The notes beneath the pieces are model-generated. The model saw only the letters and a program-made list of their open reading frames with translations. It made no database searches and was not told where the DNA came from. From Tetradesmus obliquus (Eukaryota > Chlorophyta > Chlorophyceae > Sphaeropleales > Scenedesmaceae), in the NCBI GenBank assembly GCA_030272155.1, contig CP126192.1, forward strand, positions 4,684,501-4,748,500: a stretch of 64,000 nt of DNA. The letters run 5' to 3'. This document shows, in pieces, positions 55,405 to 64,000 of the stretch. The stretch's first letter is position 1; each line of letters begins with the position of its first letter. The translations under genes and the position numbers were made by a program.

Positions 55405-58009
55405 ATGGCCAACAGGACAGACACAGACGCCAAGTCTATCCATGGAACCAACCCTCAGGTGCAAGCTCAATGCAGTGCCCAACATAAACATGCACAAAGC
55501 TACCGTATGTGTCACAGCAGCTGCGTGCCTGAACTGCATGTGTGCTGCAGTGCGCATCACAACCTGCACGCTGAACCCCTAGCCAGCATAACCCCTCAGC
55601 CATCAACATGCGCATGTATACGCACACACCCCTTGCCTTCCTGCACAACTCACCACTGCCCTACTTCCTGCAGAACCTCGTGGAGAAGATCACGCGCAAC
55701 AAGATCTATGCCTCGGTGTATTGGAAGAAGGACTGCTTCGGGCTGTCTGCAGAGACGCTAGTAGACAAGGCAGTGGACCTCAAGTACGTGGGCGGCATGA
55801 TCGGAGAGCCCCAAAAGCCCACCGAGTTCATGTGCCTGCTGCTCAAGATGCTGCAGATCCAGCCCGACAAGGAGATCGTGATCGAGTTCATAAAGAACGA
55901 CGACTACAAATACGTGCGCCTGCTAGGTGGGTGTGCGGCGCAGCGGCAGCAGCAGCAGCAGCGCGCACAGGAATGAGGAGGCTGCAGCAGTGGCAGGTTT
56001 GAGGCAGCAGCCGACATAAGAGCTTTTGGGAGCACATAGCGGCGGCACTAGGCATAATGCAGGCAGCTATAGCAGCAGTAAAGCAGCAGCAGGTGCAGTC
56101 AGCATCAAGGTGCTGCTGCACCATCCTTGTTACCGCGCATGCGCCGCTGCAGTGCAAGCCTCCCTACATTTTGCAGGGCGTTTTACTTGCAGCGCGGCAG
56201 CTGCCACTGTTCCTCTTTTGTCATGGACGCCTGTGAAGGACTCGCAGGAAGGTCTGCCTTAGCGTGAAAAAATGTGTTGACCCTCTTCAATCTGCTGGCT
56301 CATGTTTACCTGCTGCTTTCTTGCAGGGGCGTACTATCTGCGGCTGGTGGGGAAGGCGTATGACGTGTACACCTACCTTGAACCGCTGTACAACGACTTC
56401 AGGCGTGTGCGCGTGGCTCAGCCGGACGGCAGCTTTGCACTGAGCCATGTTGATGAGGTTGTTGACGACATGCTGCGCAAGGATTACCTGTTTGATGTGG
56501 CGCTGCCACACATACCCATGCGGTGAGACGGCAGTTGCAGGGTTGTAGTGGCAGCAGGGGATGCAGCGGCATGCATGCTGTGATGTTGTGTGGCATGCTT
56601 GACCTGGTGACTTACAGAGGCAGGCTATGTCACACTTTGGTTGCACTGCTCATACGAGCGCGCTGATGCGGCTGCACGTGGGCTCCAACACAGCTTGCAA
56701 AGCAGTCTCAGCTCGTCAGTCCTTAGACCACATAGTACTTCTGCCTGGCACAGCGTCATCTGTGCCTCTGGCTCTGTGCCTGCGTCCTTCCATGCTTGCC
56801 CAGGCACCTGCTGGAGAAGGCAGGCACGCTGGAGCCACGCATCAGCCTGCTGGATGAAGAAGAAGTGGAGCGTGCCATCGCTGACGCTGAGGCAGAGGCA
56901 GCAGCAGCAGCAGAGGAGGCGGCACAGGCGCAGGAGCAGCTGCAGGCAGCAGCAGCAGCTGGCGAGCAGCGCGGCGGCACGGAGCGGGAAGCTGGCTACA
57001 GCCGGGAGGAGCGGGACCGCAGCAGGGAGCGGGAACGAGCCAGGGACAGGGACAGGTGCGGGGATGAGGGCACATGGTGTGCATTTGGGCATGCGGGTTG
57101 TGTGCAGCTTGGCTGGGTGGTTGGCTTCGCAGATTACAAGATAAGAAGCAGCCTGGCAGTGCAGCCAGCTCTGCGTGGGTATCGTAACACTGGACTTAGT
57201 TGTGGGTTGAGGCTGATGAGCAGTGCTAGCGTGCGTGCCCTGCACCTGTAACTGTGTGAGCTTGCAGCAGCTGAACCTCTGGAGCAGACGCGGTGAGCGA
57301 CATGTTGTGTTTGCGTCTGGTTTGAGCAGTCACTGCACTGTTGCTGACAGTCACCTTCCTGTTTGGCCCTGTTTGCTGCCTGCCCGCAGCGAGCGCGACC
57401 GCAGCAAAGAGCGCAGCAGGGGCGACAGGGACAGGGACAGGCATGCAGACGGTGATGAAAGGGAGGAGCGCAGGGACAGGGACAGAGACAGGCGAGATAG
57501 GGACAGGGAGCCAGAAGAGCGCAGAGACAGGGACAGGGACAGGCGTGAGCGGGAGGGCAGGCACGAAAGCAGCAGGTGAGGCGGATGCCGACTTGAAATT
57601 ATTTGTACATCACAGCGCCTCGACGTCTGCGCTGGTGTTCCTCTGAGTTGTTGTGTTGCGTGGTGTGCCGGTGTGCAACCCAGCCCTGCAGGCAGTGCTC
57701 TTTTCCGCAGTGAACATGCCAGATGCCTTGCGCGTTTCTCCTGCACCATTTTGCACGATTTCACGCCGACACACACTGCTGCTGCTGCTGCCGCTGCGCA
57801 GGCGTGACCGCGACTTTGAAGAGCGCTCAGAGCGGCGGCGCGATCACGACAGCAGCAGGCGGGATTACGACCGCAGCACACGGGATTACGACAGGGACAG
57901 AGACAGGGAGCCTGACCGGGAGCGCAGCAGCAGGCACAGGAGCCGCAGCAGGAGTGCCAGCAGGAGCCGCAGCAGAAGCAGGTCCAGGGAGCGCAGGAGC
58001 AGGCGCTGA
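55405..58009 (+). CDS. PRP38A: Pre-mRNA-splicing factor 38A (PRP38A)
   Basis: A component of the U4/U6.U5 tri-snRNP/B complex needed for spliceosome activation. Exons: 55405-55458, 55674-55926, 56327-56522, 56804-57055, 57390-57575, 57802-58009; all phases agree, 382 residues. The start MANRTDTDAKSIHGTNPQ is the family's signature N-terminus, followed by NLVEKITRNKIYASVYWKK, FMCLLLKMLQIQPDKEI, IEFIKNDDYKYVRLLG, YTYLEPLYNDFRRV and HVDEVVDDML. After residue 190 the tail turns into an acidic Ala/Glu helix and then dense Arg-Asp, Arg-Glu and Arg-Ser repeats to the end, longer than a minimal PRP38 and typical of metazoan and plant PRP38A. Confidence 0.97.
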
Positions 58010-58612
58010 TGGCAGCAGCGCTGCTAGTGGCAGCTTTGCTGGGGTCGCAGCTATAGCGGCAGGAGCAGGTGCAGCAGCAGCAGCAGTAGCAGCGATGCTG
58101 ATCACATTTCGGCCGGTGATGTGCTCAGGGTGTCAGCTGTTGACTTCAGCTGCAGCGTGAAGTGGTGAAGTGGCTGCACGCCGCTTGTGTACTCTTCTAG
58201 GCCAGTCTGAGGCAGCTACATGTGCAGTGGGGTGACTGACATGCTGGCTTGATGAAGCCTACATGTAGCTTTTGCTGCACAGCTTGTGCTGCTGTATCCA
58301 CTGCTGGATCTTTGGCAGCCACTTTATTGGTGTGTGGGGGGCTCAGTTGGCTGCCCAGGATGCTATTTCCACTCTTGTTTGGTGTTGCCGTCTGCGGCTC
58401 TTGAGTTTCTTCTTGTTCTGCCATGTGAAATTGAGTGCGGCCGTTTGTGCATGCACTTGCCGGTGGTGTCGTTTCGACAGCTGTCGGGCTGGCAGTCAAG
58501 CACAGAGTCCAATGTCACTCGTGTCACTGCGAAGCCACGCTCCGCTTCACTGCTGCTTAACTTTCGCAACAAAACAATTGCGTCATGTACTAGTGCCTAC
58601 CAAAAAGCTGAA
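58010..58612. other. Intergenic region
   Basis: Holds the PRP38A 3' UTR and the upstream region of the PhlG-like gene. Long shadow frames run through it into the next gene, but no separate coding region is supported. Confidence 0.6.
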
Positions 58613-60502
58613 ATGGATCGTACACACATCGCACTTGTCTTGCTGTTCTTCTCTGCTGCTGTGCCTACTACCTCGTCTTCCATCGCTGGTGTCCCAAAGC
58701 ACATTGAAACGCTGTCGTCCTGGCTTTTCAAACCTAGGCATCAGTTGGATGTTTCGGCAAGCCTCCCCAGCTCCAGGCCTCGCCAGCCTTGGCCCTACCG
58801 CTCCTCTGCTGCTGCAACCTCACTCCAGATCACAGATACACATGCACTAGAAGCATCAGTCTCCCACGCAGTGGTTCATGGGGTGAGCCTATTTCCAGGA
58901 CAGCGGCTGACAGCACAAGCCCTGTATGTTACCAGAGCTAGTACCAGTGGCAGCAACAGCAGGGCAGCGCTGGGATGCCCCAAGCTGGCCCATTCATGTA
59001 CATGTCCGCATGAAAGCTATGCATGGTATGTCTGCTGAATGCGATGCAGAGTTATATTACAAAACAGTGCACCAGTGCATTGCACAGCAACATGCAGCAC
59101 CTTCCAGCACCGCTGGCCTCAGCATCTGCCACATCTGCATCTGCAGGTCACCACAGAGGTGCTGCTGTGGTGGTTCAACAGCGTGGAGGGCAGCGCCACA
59201 TACCCGGGCGATGGCCAGCAGTGGCCAAAGTACCTCATGTGGCACCCAAGGGACCACATCTACCAAGCCACACTCAACCCCAAACCCTCCCTCCAATCCA
59301 ACACGGACCCCATGCCAGCAGCAGCAGCAGCAGCAGCAGCACCGCTCTGGGAGATCTGTGAGTATTTTCAGTGCAGCAACCCCAATGGCTACACAGCTGG
59401 CACCTACCCAGGCCCCCAGGCCACACAGCACGAGCTGCTCATAAAAGCAGTGACAGCGCTGAAGCAGCTGGATGCAAAGGGGCTGTGGCTGAGTGTGCCG
59501 TCAAGCACAGGGCTGGGAGAGACGTTCTGGAACCTGCGCCACAGCTGGGAGGACACGCCTGATGGTGTGCTGATCAACAGCACGCAGGTGGTTGGTGTGG
59601 TGGAGCCCGCCTGGCGGCCAATGTGGTTTGCAAGGTGGGTGCGTAAGCAGCAACTGCAGGGGCCAACCCAGGAACGAAGTCATCTTCCTGCAGGAAAGCA
59701 ATGCAGAGCACATAGATGTGATTAGCTAGCACCGCTGAAGGTGGCGGTATACCTTCCATGGGCTTCTGTTCTTCGAAGCACGCATGACTGCTTGAGCTGC
59801 AGCACAGCGCCAGGCAGCTGGATATTGCACCTGTGAACCTAAAGCTGGTGGCATCTTTGCGGTGGCCGTTCTAGCATGTCACCATATGCATGTGTTGCAC
59901 TATGAGGCAGCCTGCAAGCTGACTTGCTGACCTGTGTCTGTTGCGCTGCTGTGCACCGCCAGGGCCCGCAATGCCATCATCAGGGGCATGTTTGGGCGCG
60001 GGCGCGACCCGCAGCACATCCTCACCCTGTGGATGCAGCACTGCATTGAGGAGGTGGGTGCTGGCTCGGCCTGCAACCAGCTGCGATAACATGTCAAGAG
60101 CTCTAGCAGGCCACCCCTGTTGGCAGACGTGCAGCATGCTAAGCCACCCAACTTTTGGTTGCCCCGCAGCAGCATGGTAATGCATGCGTGAACCCATCAA
60201 TTTTGTGTCTGATAGCAGCAGTAGCAGTGCACGAAGGCGTTGCCATCTCGCTGGCAGCACCGGTGAACACACGCTCCTGCTGTCGCATCTTTCTGCTGCA
60301 GATAGGAAACCTGGAGCACATTTTGCCCAGCTTGTATGCTGAGGCTCAAGAGGGCAGCAGCAGCAGCAGCAGCAGCAGCAGTGCAGCAGCGGCTGCGCCA
60401 GCTGGAGCAGTCAGCAGCCGGCTGGGCGAAGGCACACCCGATTCAGCCCTGCCTGGCAGCACAGCCATTGAAGACGATGGGGCTACTCGTGAGGAGCTAT
60501 GA
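58613..60502 (+). CDS. PhlG (2,4-diacetylphloroglucinol hydrolase)-like protein with signal peptide
   Basis: PhlG cleaves the C-C bond of 2,4-diacetylphloroglucinol in a zinc-dependent reaction; the substrate here is unknown. Exons: 58613-58882, 59147-59634, 59963-60053, 60302-60502; phases agree, 349 residues. The N-terminus (MDRTHIALVLLFFSAAVPTT) is a good signal peptide, so the protein is secreted or in the secretory pathway. The family core is VTTEVLLWWFNSVEG, then YLMWHPRDH (His near 123 and 127), LINSTQVVGVV, and MQHCIEEIGNLEHILP, whose H-x3-E matches the second pair of metal ligands expected of PhlG. The tail has Ala and Ser runs from CAG triplets. The donor at 58883 is the least certain join. 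Confidence 0.75.
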
Positions 60503-61396
60503 AAGCTGGCATCTCCATAATGTGAGCAGCTGATGCTTGCAAGGAAGCACAGCTGTGAAAGAACGGCATCTCTGCGGTCGTACAGGGGAGTTGGTTTAAA
60601 AACCAGTACTACTTGGATCCAGTCTTGATGTTGTGAGAGGTTGGGATTGTGTTTCAGCTGTTGCAACAGCGTAGTATAGCTTTTCGTCATGAGTTTGATG
60701 CGTATGATTCTACCAGTCCCGTGTGGTCCAGCAGGCTGACGTGTCAGGGTGGCTGGGCCGCACACTGCTTGAGCGCTGTTCGTAATTGTTTCCCCGCTTC
60801 CAACTATTTCGCGCAACTTTAATATTTTTTCGGTTGTTTCTCACCTATACCAGCGGGCGCTGTCACCATCTAATCGCAGCCGATGTGTAGGTACTGACTC
60901 CCGCCAATGCTGAGAAGGTGCGTTGTAACCGGCCGTCTGGCTGGCTCTATAAAAGACCAATGCTACATGTTTTCTAGACACTTCGACTGCAATCTCTCTG
61001 CCGAGCCATACAGGTGCCCTTTTATTCTGTGACTTTACGGACATCTTGGTGCGACACGCCTGCACGGAACGACAACGACGCAGCAATCCCAAGCATAGCC
61101 AAGACTCCATAAGGAATAGTCAGCTATCAATTTCTTTAAGCTTCTCGCATTCTGAAGGCGGCAGGCAGACTGTAGCGCCTTGCTTCCTGAGCCTGACTGG
61201 TGGGTGAGCCGTTTGAGTTGCAGCTGTCTTTCTAGAAAGAGATCTGCAGCTGCATTCGAACAGTCTCGAAGATTGCAATGCCCCTGTTGTGAATTGAGTG
61301 CTATATTGTGTTCAGCAGGCATCGCACAGCAGCCCTTCCAAATAGATGACACCAGCAGCAGTGATGCAGCAGCTGGTTGCCAGTGCTGTCCATACC

Positions 61397-61543
61397 AGCA
61401 ACAGCACACATCCATGTACTCACCTTGCTCTCTCCCTGTCCTGCTGTTGCTAGCTAGCTTTGAGGTGTGCAACAGCACACCTCAAAGCTAGCTAGCAACA
61501 GCACACATCCATGTACTCACCTTGCTCTCTCCCTGTCCTGCTG
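61397..61543 (+). repeat. 50-bp direct repeat, offset 97 bp
   Basis: The sequence at 61397-61446 (starting agcaacagcacacatccatg) recurs exactly at 61494-61543. The second copy ends about 28 bases before the RTA1-like start codon. The DNA between the copies is mostly one large palindrome. Confidence 0.9.
61442..61503. repeat. 29-bp perfect inverted repeat with 4-base loop
   Basis: Arms 61442-61470 and 61475-61503 are exact reverse complements (core gctagctagc...gaggtgtgc), separated by aaca. Its right arm overlaps the second direct-repeat copy. In RNA it would form a very stable hairpin in or near the RTA1-like 5' UTR. Confidence 0.95.
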
Positions 61544-61570
61544 CTGCATGCAGGCCCATAGCTTGGCACC

Positions 61571-62482
61571 ATGGCGCCGCCAATGCCCCTGGGTCTCACC
61601 ACAGAGCAGCTGGTCCTCATCTTCTTCCATGAGATACCCAACAAGGCAGCAGCCGCAGCAGCCCTCGCGCTGTTTGCAGTCATCAGCCTGGTCATCACTG
61701 CCCTCTCCTTCAAAACACGCTCCTACTACATGCTGACAGTGGCTGTGACTGGCTTCCTGGAAATGGCTGGCTACGCCATGCGCATTCACATGCTCAGCCA
61801 CCCCACCCTCAACGGCCTCATCATCCTGCAAGCACTGCTCATCATCAGCCCTGTGCTGCTGGCCATCGTGGAGTACATAACAGTGTCCAAGCTGCTGGCG
61901 CTATCCACAGCAGGTGGTAAGGCATCACGGCTGTCCAGAACGGTCTCCTGGCTGTTCACAATCTCGGACATCCTGTGCCTCACCCTCCAGGGTGCGGGAG
62001 GCGGCATGTATGCCAACCCAGGCAGGATGGAGATGGCACGTAAGCTGCTGCTGGCAGGCCTGGGCGCACAGCTCGGTTTCTTCGCAATCTTCACATGCAT
62101 TGCAGTGCACATGCAGACGGACGAGAAGTTTGGGTACCGCGGAGACAAGCTGTTCCGCGGCGTGTTTGTGTGCCTGTATGCCACCATTGCGCTGCAGTTT
62201 GTGCGCAACGTGTTCAGGGTGATTGAGTTCTACTATGGTTACAGTGGGGAGCTAGCCACACATGAGCTGTACCTGTACATATTTGACTTTGCACCTATCT
62301 ACGCATGCTTCCTGTTCTTTGCGTTCATGCACTATGGCTTCTGGCTGGGCCCCAATGCTGCTGCCCGCCAGAGCAGGCTGTCTGCTGAGTCAGCGGCAAA
62401 GCAGGTGGTGGACAAGCAGGGGCCAGTTGCTGCAGAGTTGCCAGTGCTGCATGTGCACGCCTGGCAGGAGGCACACCTCTAG
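61571..62482 (+). CDS. RTA1-like seven-helix membrane protein, intronless
   Basis: RTA1/RSB1-type proteins are fungal plasma-membrane proteins tied to lipid-analogue and drug resistance and sphingoid-base movement. The single open frame of 303 residues starts with ATG at 61571 after a tight gcaccATGGCG context. Seven hydrophobic segments are visible near residues 26-45, 53-71, 84-104, 127-147, 160-180, 196-221 and 233-260. The family signature is clear between helices 6 and 7: QFVRNVFRVIEFYYGYSGEL, then THELYLYIFDFAPIYACF. TM4-5 also fit (TISDILCLTLQGAGGGM). The usual HPG after helix 7 is replaced by LGP. It is the only long intronless gene here. Codon use looks like the surroundings, so if acquired by transfer it is not recent. 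Confidence 0.9.
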   Translation: MAPPMPLGLTTEQLVLIFFHEIPNKAAAAAALALFAVISLVITALSFKTRSYYMLTVAVTGFLEMAGYAMRIHMLSHPTLNGLIILQALLIISPVLLAIVEYITVSKLLALSTAGGKASRLSRTVSWLFTISDILCLTLQGAGGGMYANPGRMEMARKLLLAGLGAQLGFFAIFTCIAVHMQTDEKFGYRGDKLFRGVFVCLYATIALQFVRNVFRVIEFYYGYSGELATHELYLYIFDFAPIYACFLFFAFMHYGFWLGPNAAARQSRLSAESAAKQVVDKQGPVAAELPVLHVHAWQEAHL

Positions 62483-63428
62483 GGTGGCTGTGCTTCAGGT
62501 GCCATGCCTTTGCCTGTTTGAGTTGCAGCAGTGGCTCTTGTGCTGCTATGACGGTGGTTGTCTGTATGTGCACCTTGCATTGAGGTTGTTGCTGTTTGTT
62601 TGCTTTGCTGCATGTGTCTAGACATCTTTGTGCATTTGAGTGAATGTATTTCTTCAATTACTGCGGCCTCGCCGGCCGGTGCCAGCCACCAGCTTGAATC
62701 TGTTAGCAGACAGCCTGCGCATATGCATGCATGTGTTGCAGAACGAGCAACAATGGTTCAAGAGCGTTTGATGAGAGTTTGCATTTGTTGTGTTGATCAC
62801 CCAGTCAAGCCGAGTTTCCATGCCTCAGCATACTTGGGGCCCTCACCGCTGTCATGTTATTTGTTACAGATGCTCAAGATCACAGCATGAAATCATGTAT
62901 TGCTGTTCAAACGCTCAGGGCTGACCTGTCAGCTGAGTGCATTGTTGTTCATAGTTGAGGCCACACCTGGTGGCATGAGATGCTGCTGAAACCAAAGGTG
63001 GCTGCAGCACTGCCACCTCAGAGGTGCAGCTGATGTCACTGCATCATGTTGTGCATTCAAACGTAATGGGTAACAGGTGGCACTCAACTGTCCAGATGCT
63101 TACCTTTTTCAAGCAAGCAGCAGCAAGCATTGTCTGCGGCGGCAGTGTCGCCTGCCAGCACTTCACAGGCGTACGTGCTGTATTGTAAAATGTATGAAAC
63201 AGAGAGGGGAACACGTGCCAAGTGCTCATTGCCGCCACGCTTGCAGCATGCTTCCTGATGAGCAACGTGCACACAGATCGAAATCTATAATGAAAATCTG
63301 CAGCACAGCCATGACGGCACTGCTAGCGTCACCTTAGTCAATCGCCAAGCCTGCCACCCTACCATCCTGCATGACTACAGCACATGGCTAACAGCACTGA
63401 TGTACATAAAGTTGTCCATTCCCACACA
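62483..63428. other. Intergenic region between convergent genes
   Basis: Holds the 3' UTRs of the RTA1-like gene (plus) and the AAA ATPase gene (minus). Short overlapping open frames only. Confidence 0.6.
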
Positions 63429-63920
63429 CTAGCCCTGAGGGTGCTGCGCATCTACAGCTGCTGGGGCCACCTTTTTCAGCGCTGCTTGGAAGTCCGCCAG
63501 CACCAAACTGCGCAGCTGCAGCATCTTCTTGGCGGCAGGCAAGCCAACGCCTGCATCACCATCTGCTGCTGCTGGGCTATCATCTCCTGCAGGCTCCAGG
63601 CCACCTTGGTCTACAGCTGCTTCCTGATGAGTGTCATTCAATCTGCATCGCTTCCGTGCATGCGGGCCCTGCTGCTGCCGCTGCTCCCTGAACAGCTCAC
63701 GCACAGGTGCCATGACTGCCAGGCGGCAGACGGCTGCCAGGTCACTGCCACTGTAGCCGCTGGTCTGCTGCGCTAGCTGCTGCGCGTCTTGCTGACTCAG
63801 CTCTGCTGCCACTTCTGGTCTACTCAGCATCGCCTGGAAGAAGCATTGCCGCTCCAGCTCGCTGGGCAGGGGCACCTCTATGCGGCGGCTGAAGCGGCGC
63901 AGCAGCGCAGGGTCGCAGTC
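63429..63920 (-). CDS. AAA ATPase, C-terminal exon (gene continues off the right edge)
   Basis: This last exon starts at an acceptor (gcttgcag|GACTGC) and stops at 63429. It begins in the second region of homology with DPALLRRFSRRIEVPLPS (arginine-finger region), followed by the helical lid: ERQCFFQAML, LSQQDAQQLAQQTSGYSGSD, LAAVCRLAVMAPVREL. After a charged low-complexity insert comes LRSLVLADFQAALKKVAPA, the C-terminal helix common in the spastin/katanin/fidgetin/VPS4 clade. The Walker A and B parts lie beyond the window, so the member cannot be named. Confidence 0.85.
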   Translation of the reverse strand, partial: DCDPALLRRFSRRIEVPLPSELERQCFFQAMLSRPEVAAELSQQDAQQLAQQTSGYSGSDLAAVCRLAVMAPVRELFREQRQQQGPHARKRCRLNDTHQEAAVDQGGLEPAGDDSPAAADGDAGVGLPAAKKMLQLRSLVLADFQAALKKVAPAAVDAQHPQG

Positions 63921-64000
63921 CTGCAAGCCGGCAACGTCGACACAGCAATAGCAGCACAGCAGCGTGGGCAGTGCGCATCAAGCCGATCGACGCTACACAC

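Larger units (their letters stand above)
60503..61570. other. Upstream region of the RTA1-like gene with repeats
   Basis: Holds the 3' UTR of the PhlG-like gene and about 1 kb upstream of the RTA1-like start. A 50-bp direct repeat and a 29-bp inverted repeat lie at 61397-61543. No gene is supported. Confidence 0.6.

Overview
The window is nuclear DNA of a green alga, most likely a core chlorophyte. Three things point there: almost every gene is cut into many short exons with GT-AG borders (usually CTGCAG or TTGCAG at the acceptor); several products carry plastid-type leaders (RNase M5-like, PDZ protein) alongside standard eukaryotic machinery (uS10, PRP38A, a DEAH helicase, ArfGAP); and the sequence is loaded with CAG/CTG triplets that appear as Gln, Ala or Ser runs in exons and as long microsatellites in introns. 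I cannot name the species from the sequence alone. Exon models below were built by hand from splice borders, reading phase and family resemblance.

Layout. 1-3844: end of an unknown plus-strand gene, then repeat-rich non-coding DNA. 3845-15190 (minus): a large secreted multidomain gene with a signal peptide, a Cys-rich GCC2/ephrin-receptor-like region, seven sushi-like modules each on its own phase 1-1 exon, two cadherin-like repeats and a beta-propeller-like C-terminal half. 15191-17549: non-coding, with the second copy of a dispersed repeat. 17550-19858 (plus): RPA-interacting protein. 21388-22785 (minus): ribosomal protein uS10/RPS20, head-to-head with 23282-24920 (plus), a plastid PDZ protein. 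25787-28479 (plus): ArfGAP. 29619-32042 (plus): an unknown Q/A-rich protein. 34158-40945 (minus): copper amine oxidase with at least 19 exons. 40946-43303: non-coding, A/C-rich. 43304-44605 (minus): unknown protein with a signal peptide. 45861-52144 (minus): DHX40/DEAH4-type RNA helicase. 52711-54984 (minus): RNase M5-like TOPRIM protein, head-to-head with 55405-58009 (plus), splicing factor PRP38A. 58613-60502 (plus): PhlG (DAPG hydrolase)-like protein with a signal peptide. 61571-62482 (plus): an intronless RTA1-like seven-helix membrane protein. 63429-63920 (minus): C-terminal exon of an AAA ATPase that runs off the right edge.

Most genes are housekeeping genes with no operon-like logic. 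The exceptions are two divergent pairs with short shared upstream regions (uS10/PDZ and RNase M5-like/PRP38A) and the adjacent PhlG-like and RTA1-like genes, whose families are best known from bacteria and fungi. Points most worth a second look: the modular sushi/cadherin/propeller gene with a recent tandem exon duplication; CTG microsatellites about 14 units long placed at 3' splice sites; the intronless RTA1 gene beside a 29-bp perfect inverted repeat; a 15-nt microexon and a probable GC-AG intron in the amine oxidase; and a dispersed repeat found twice.
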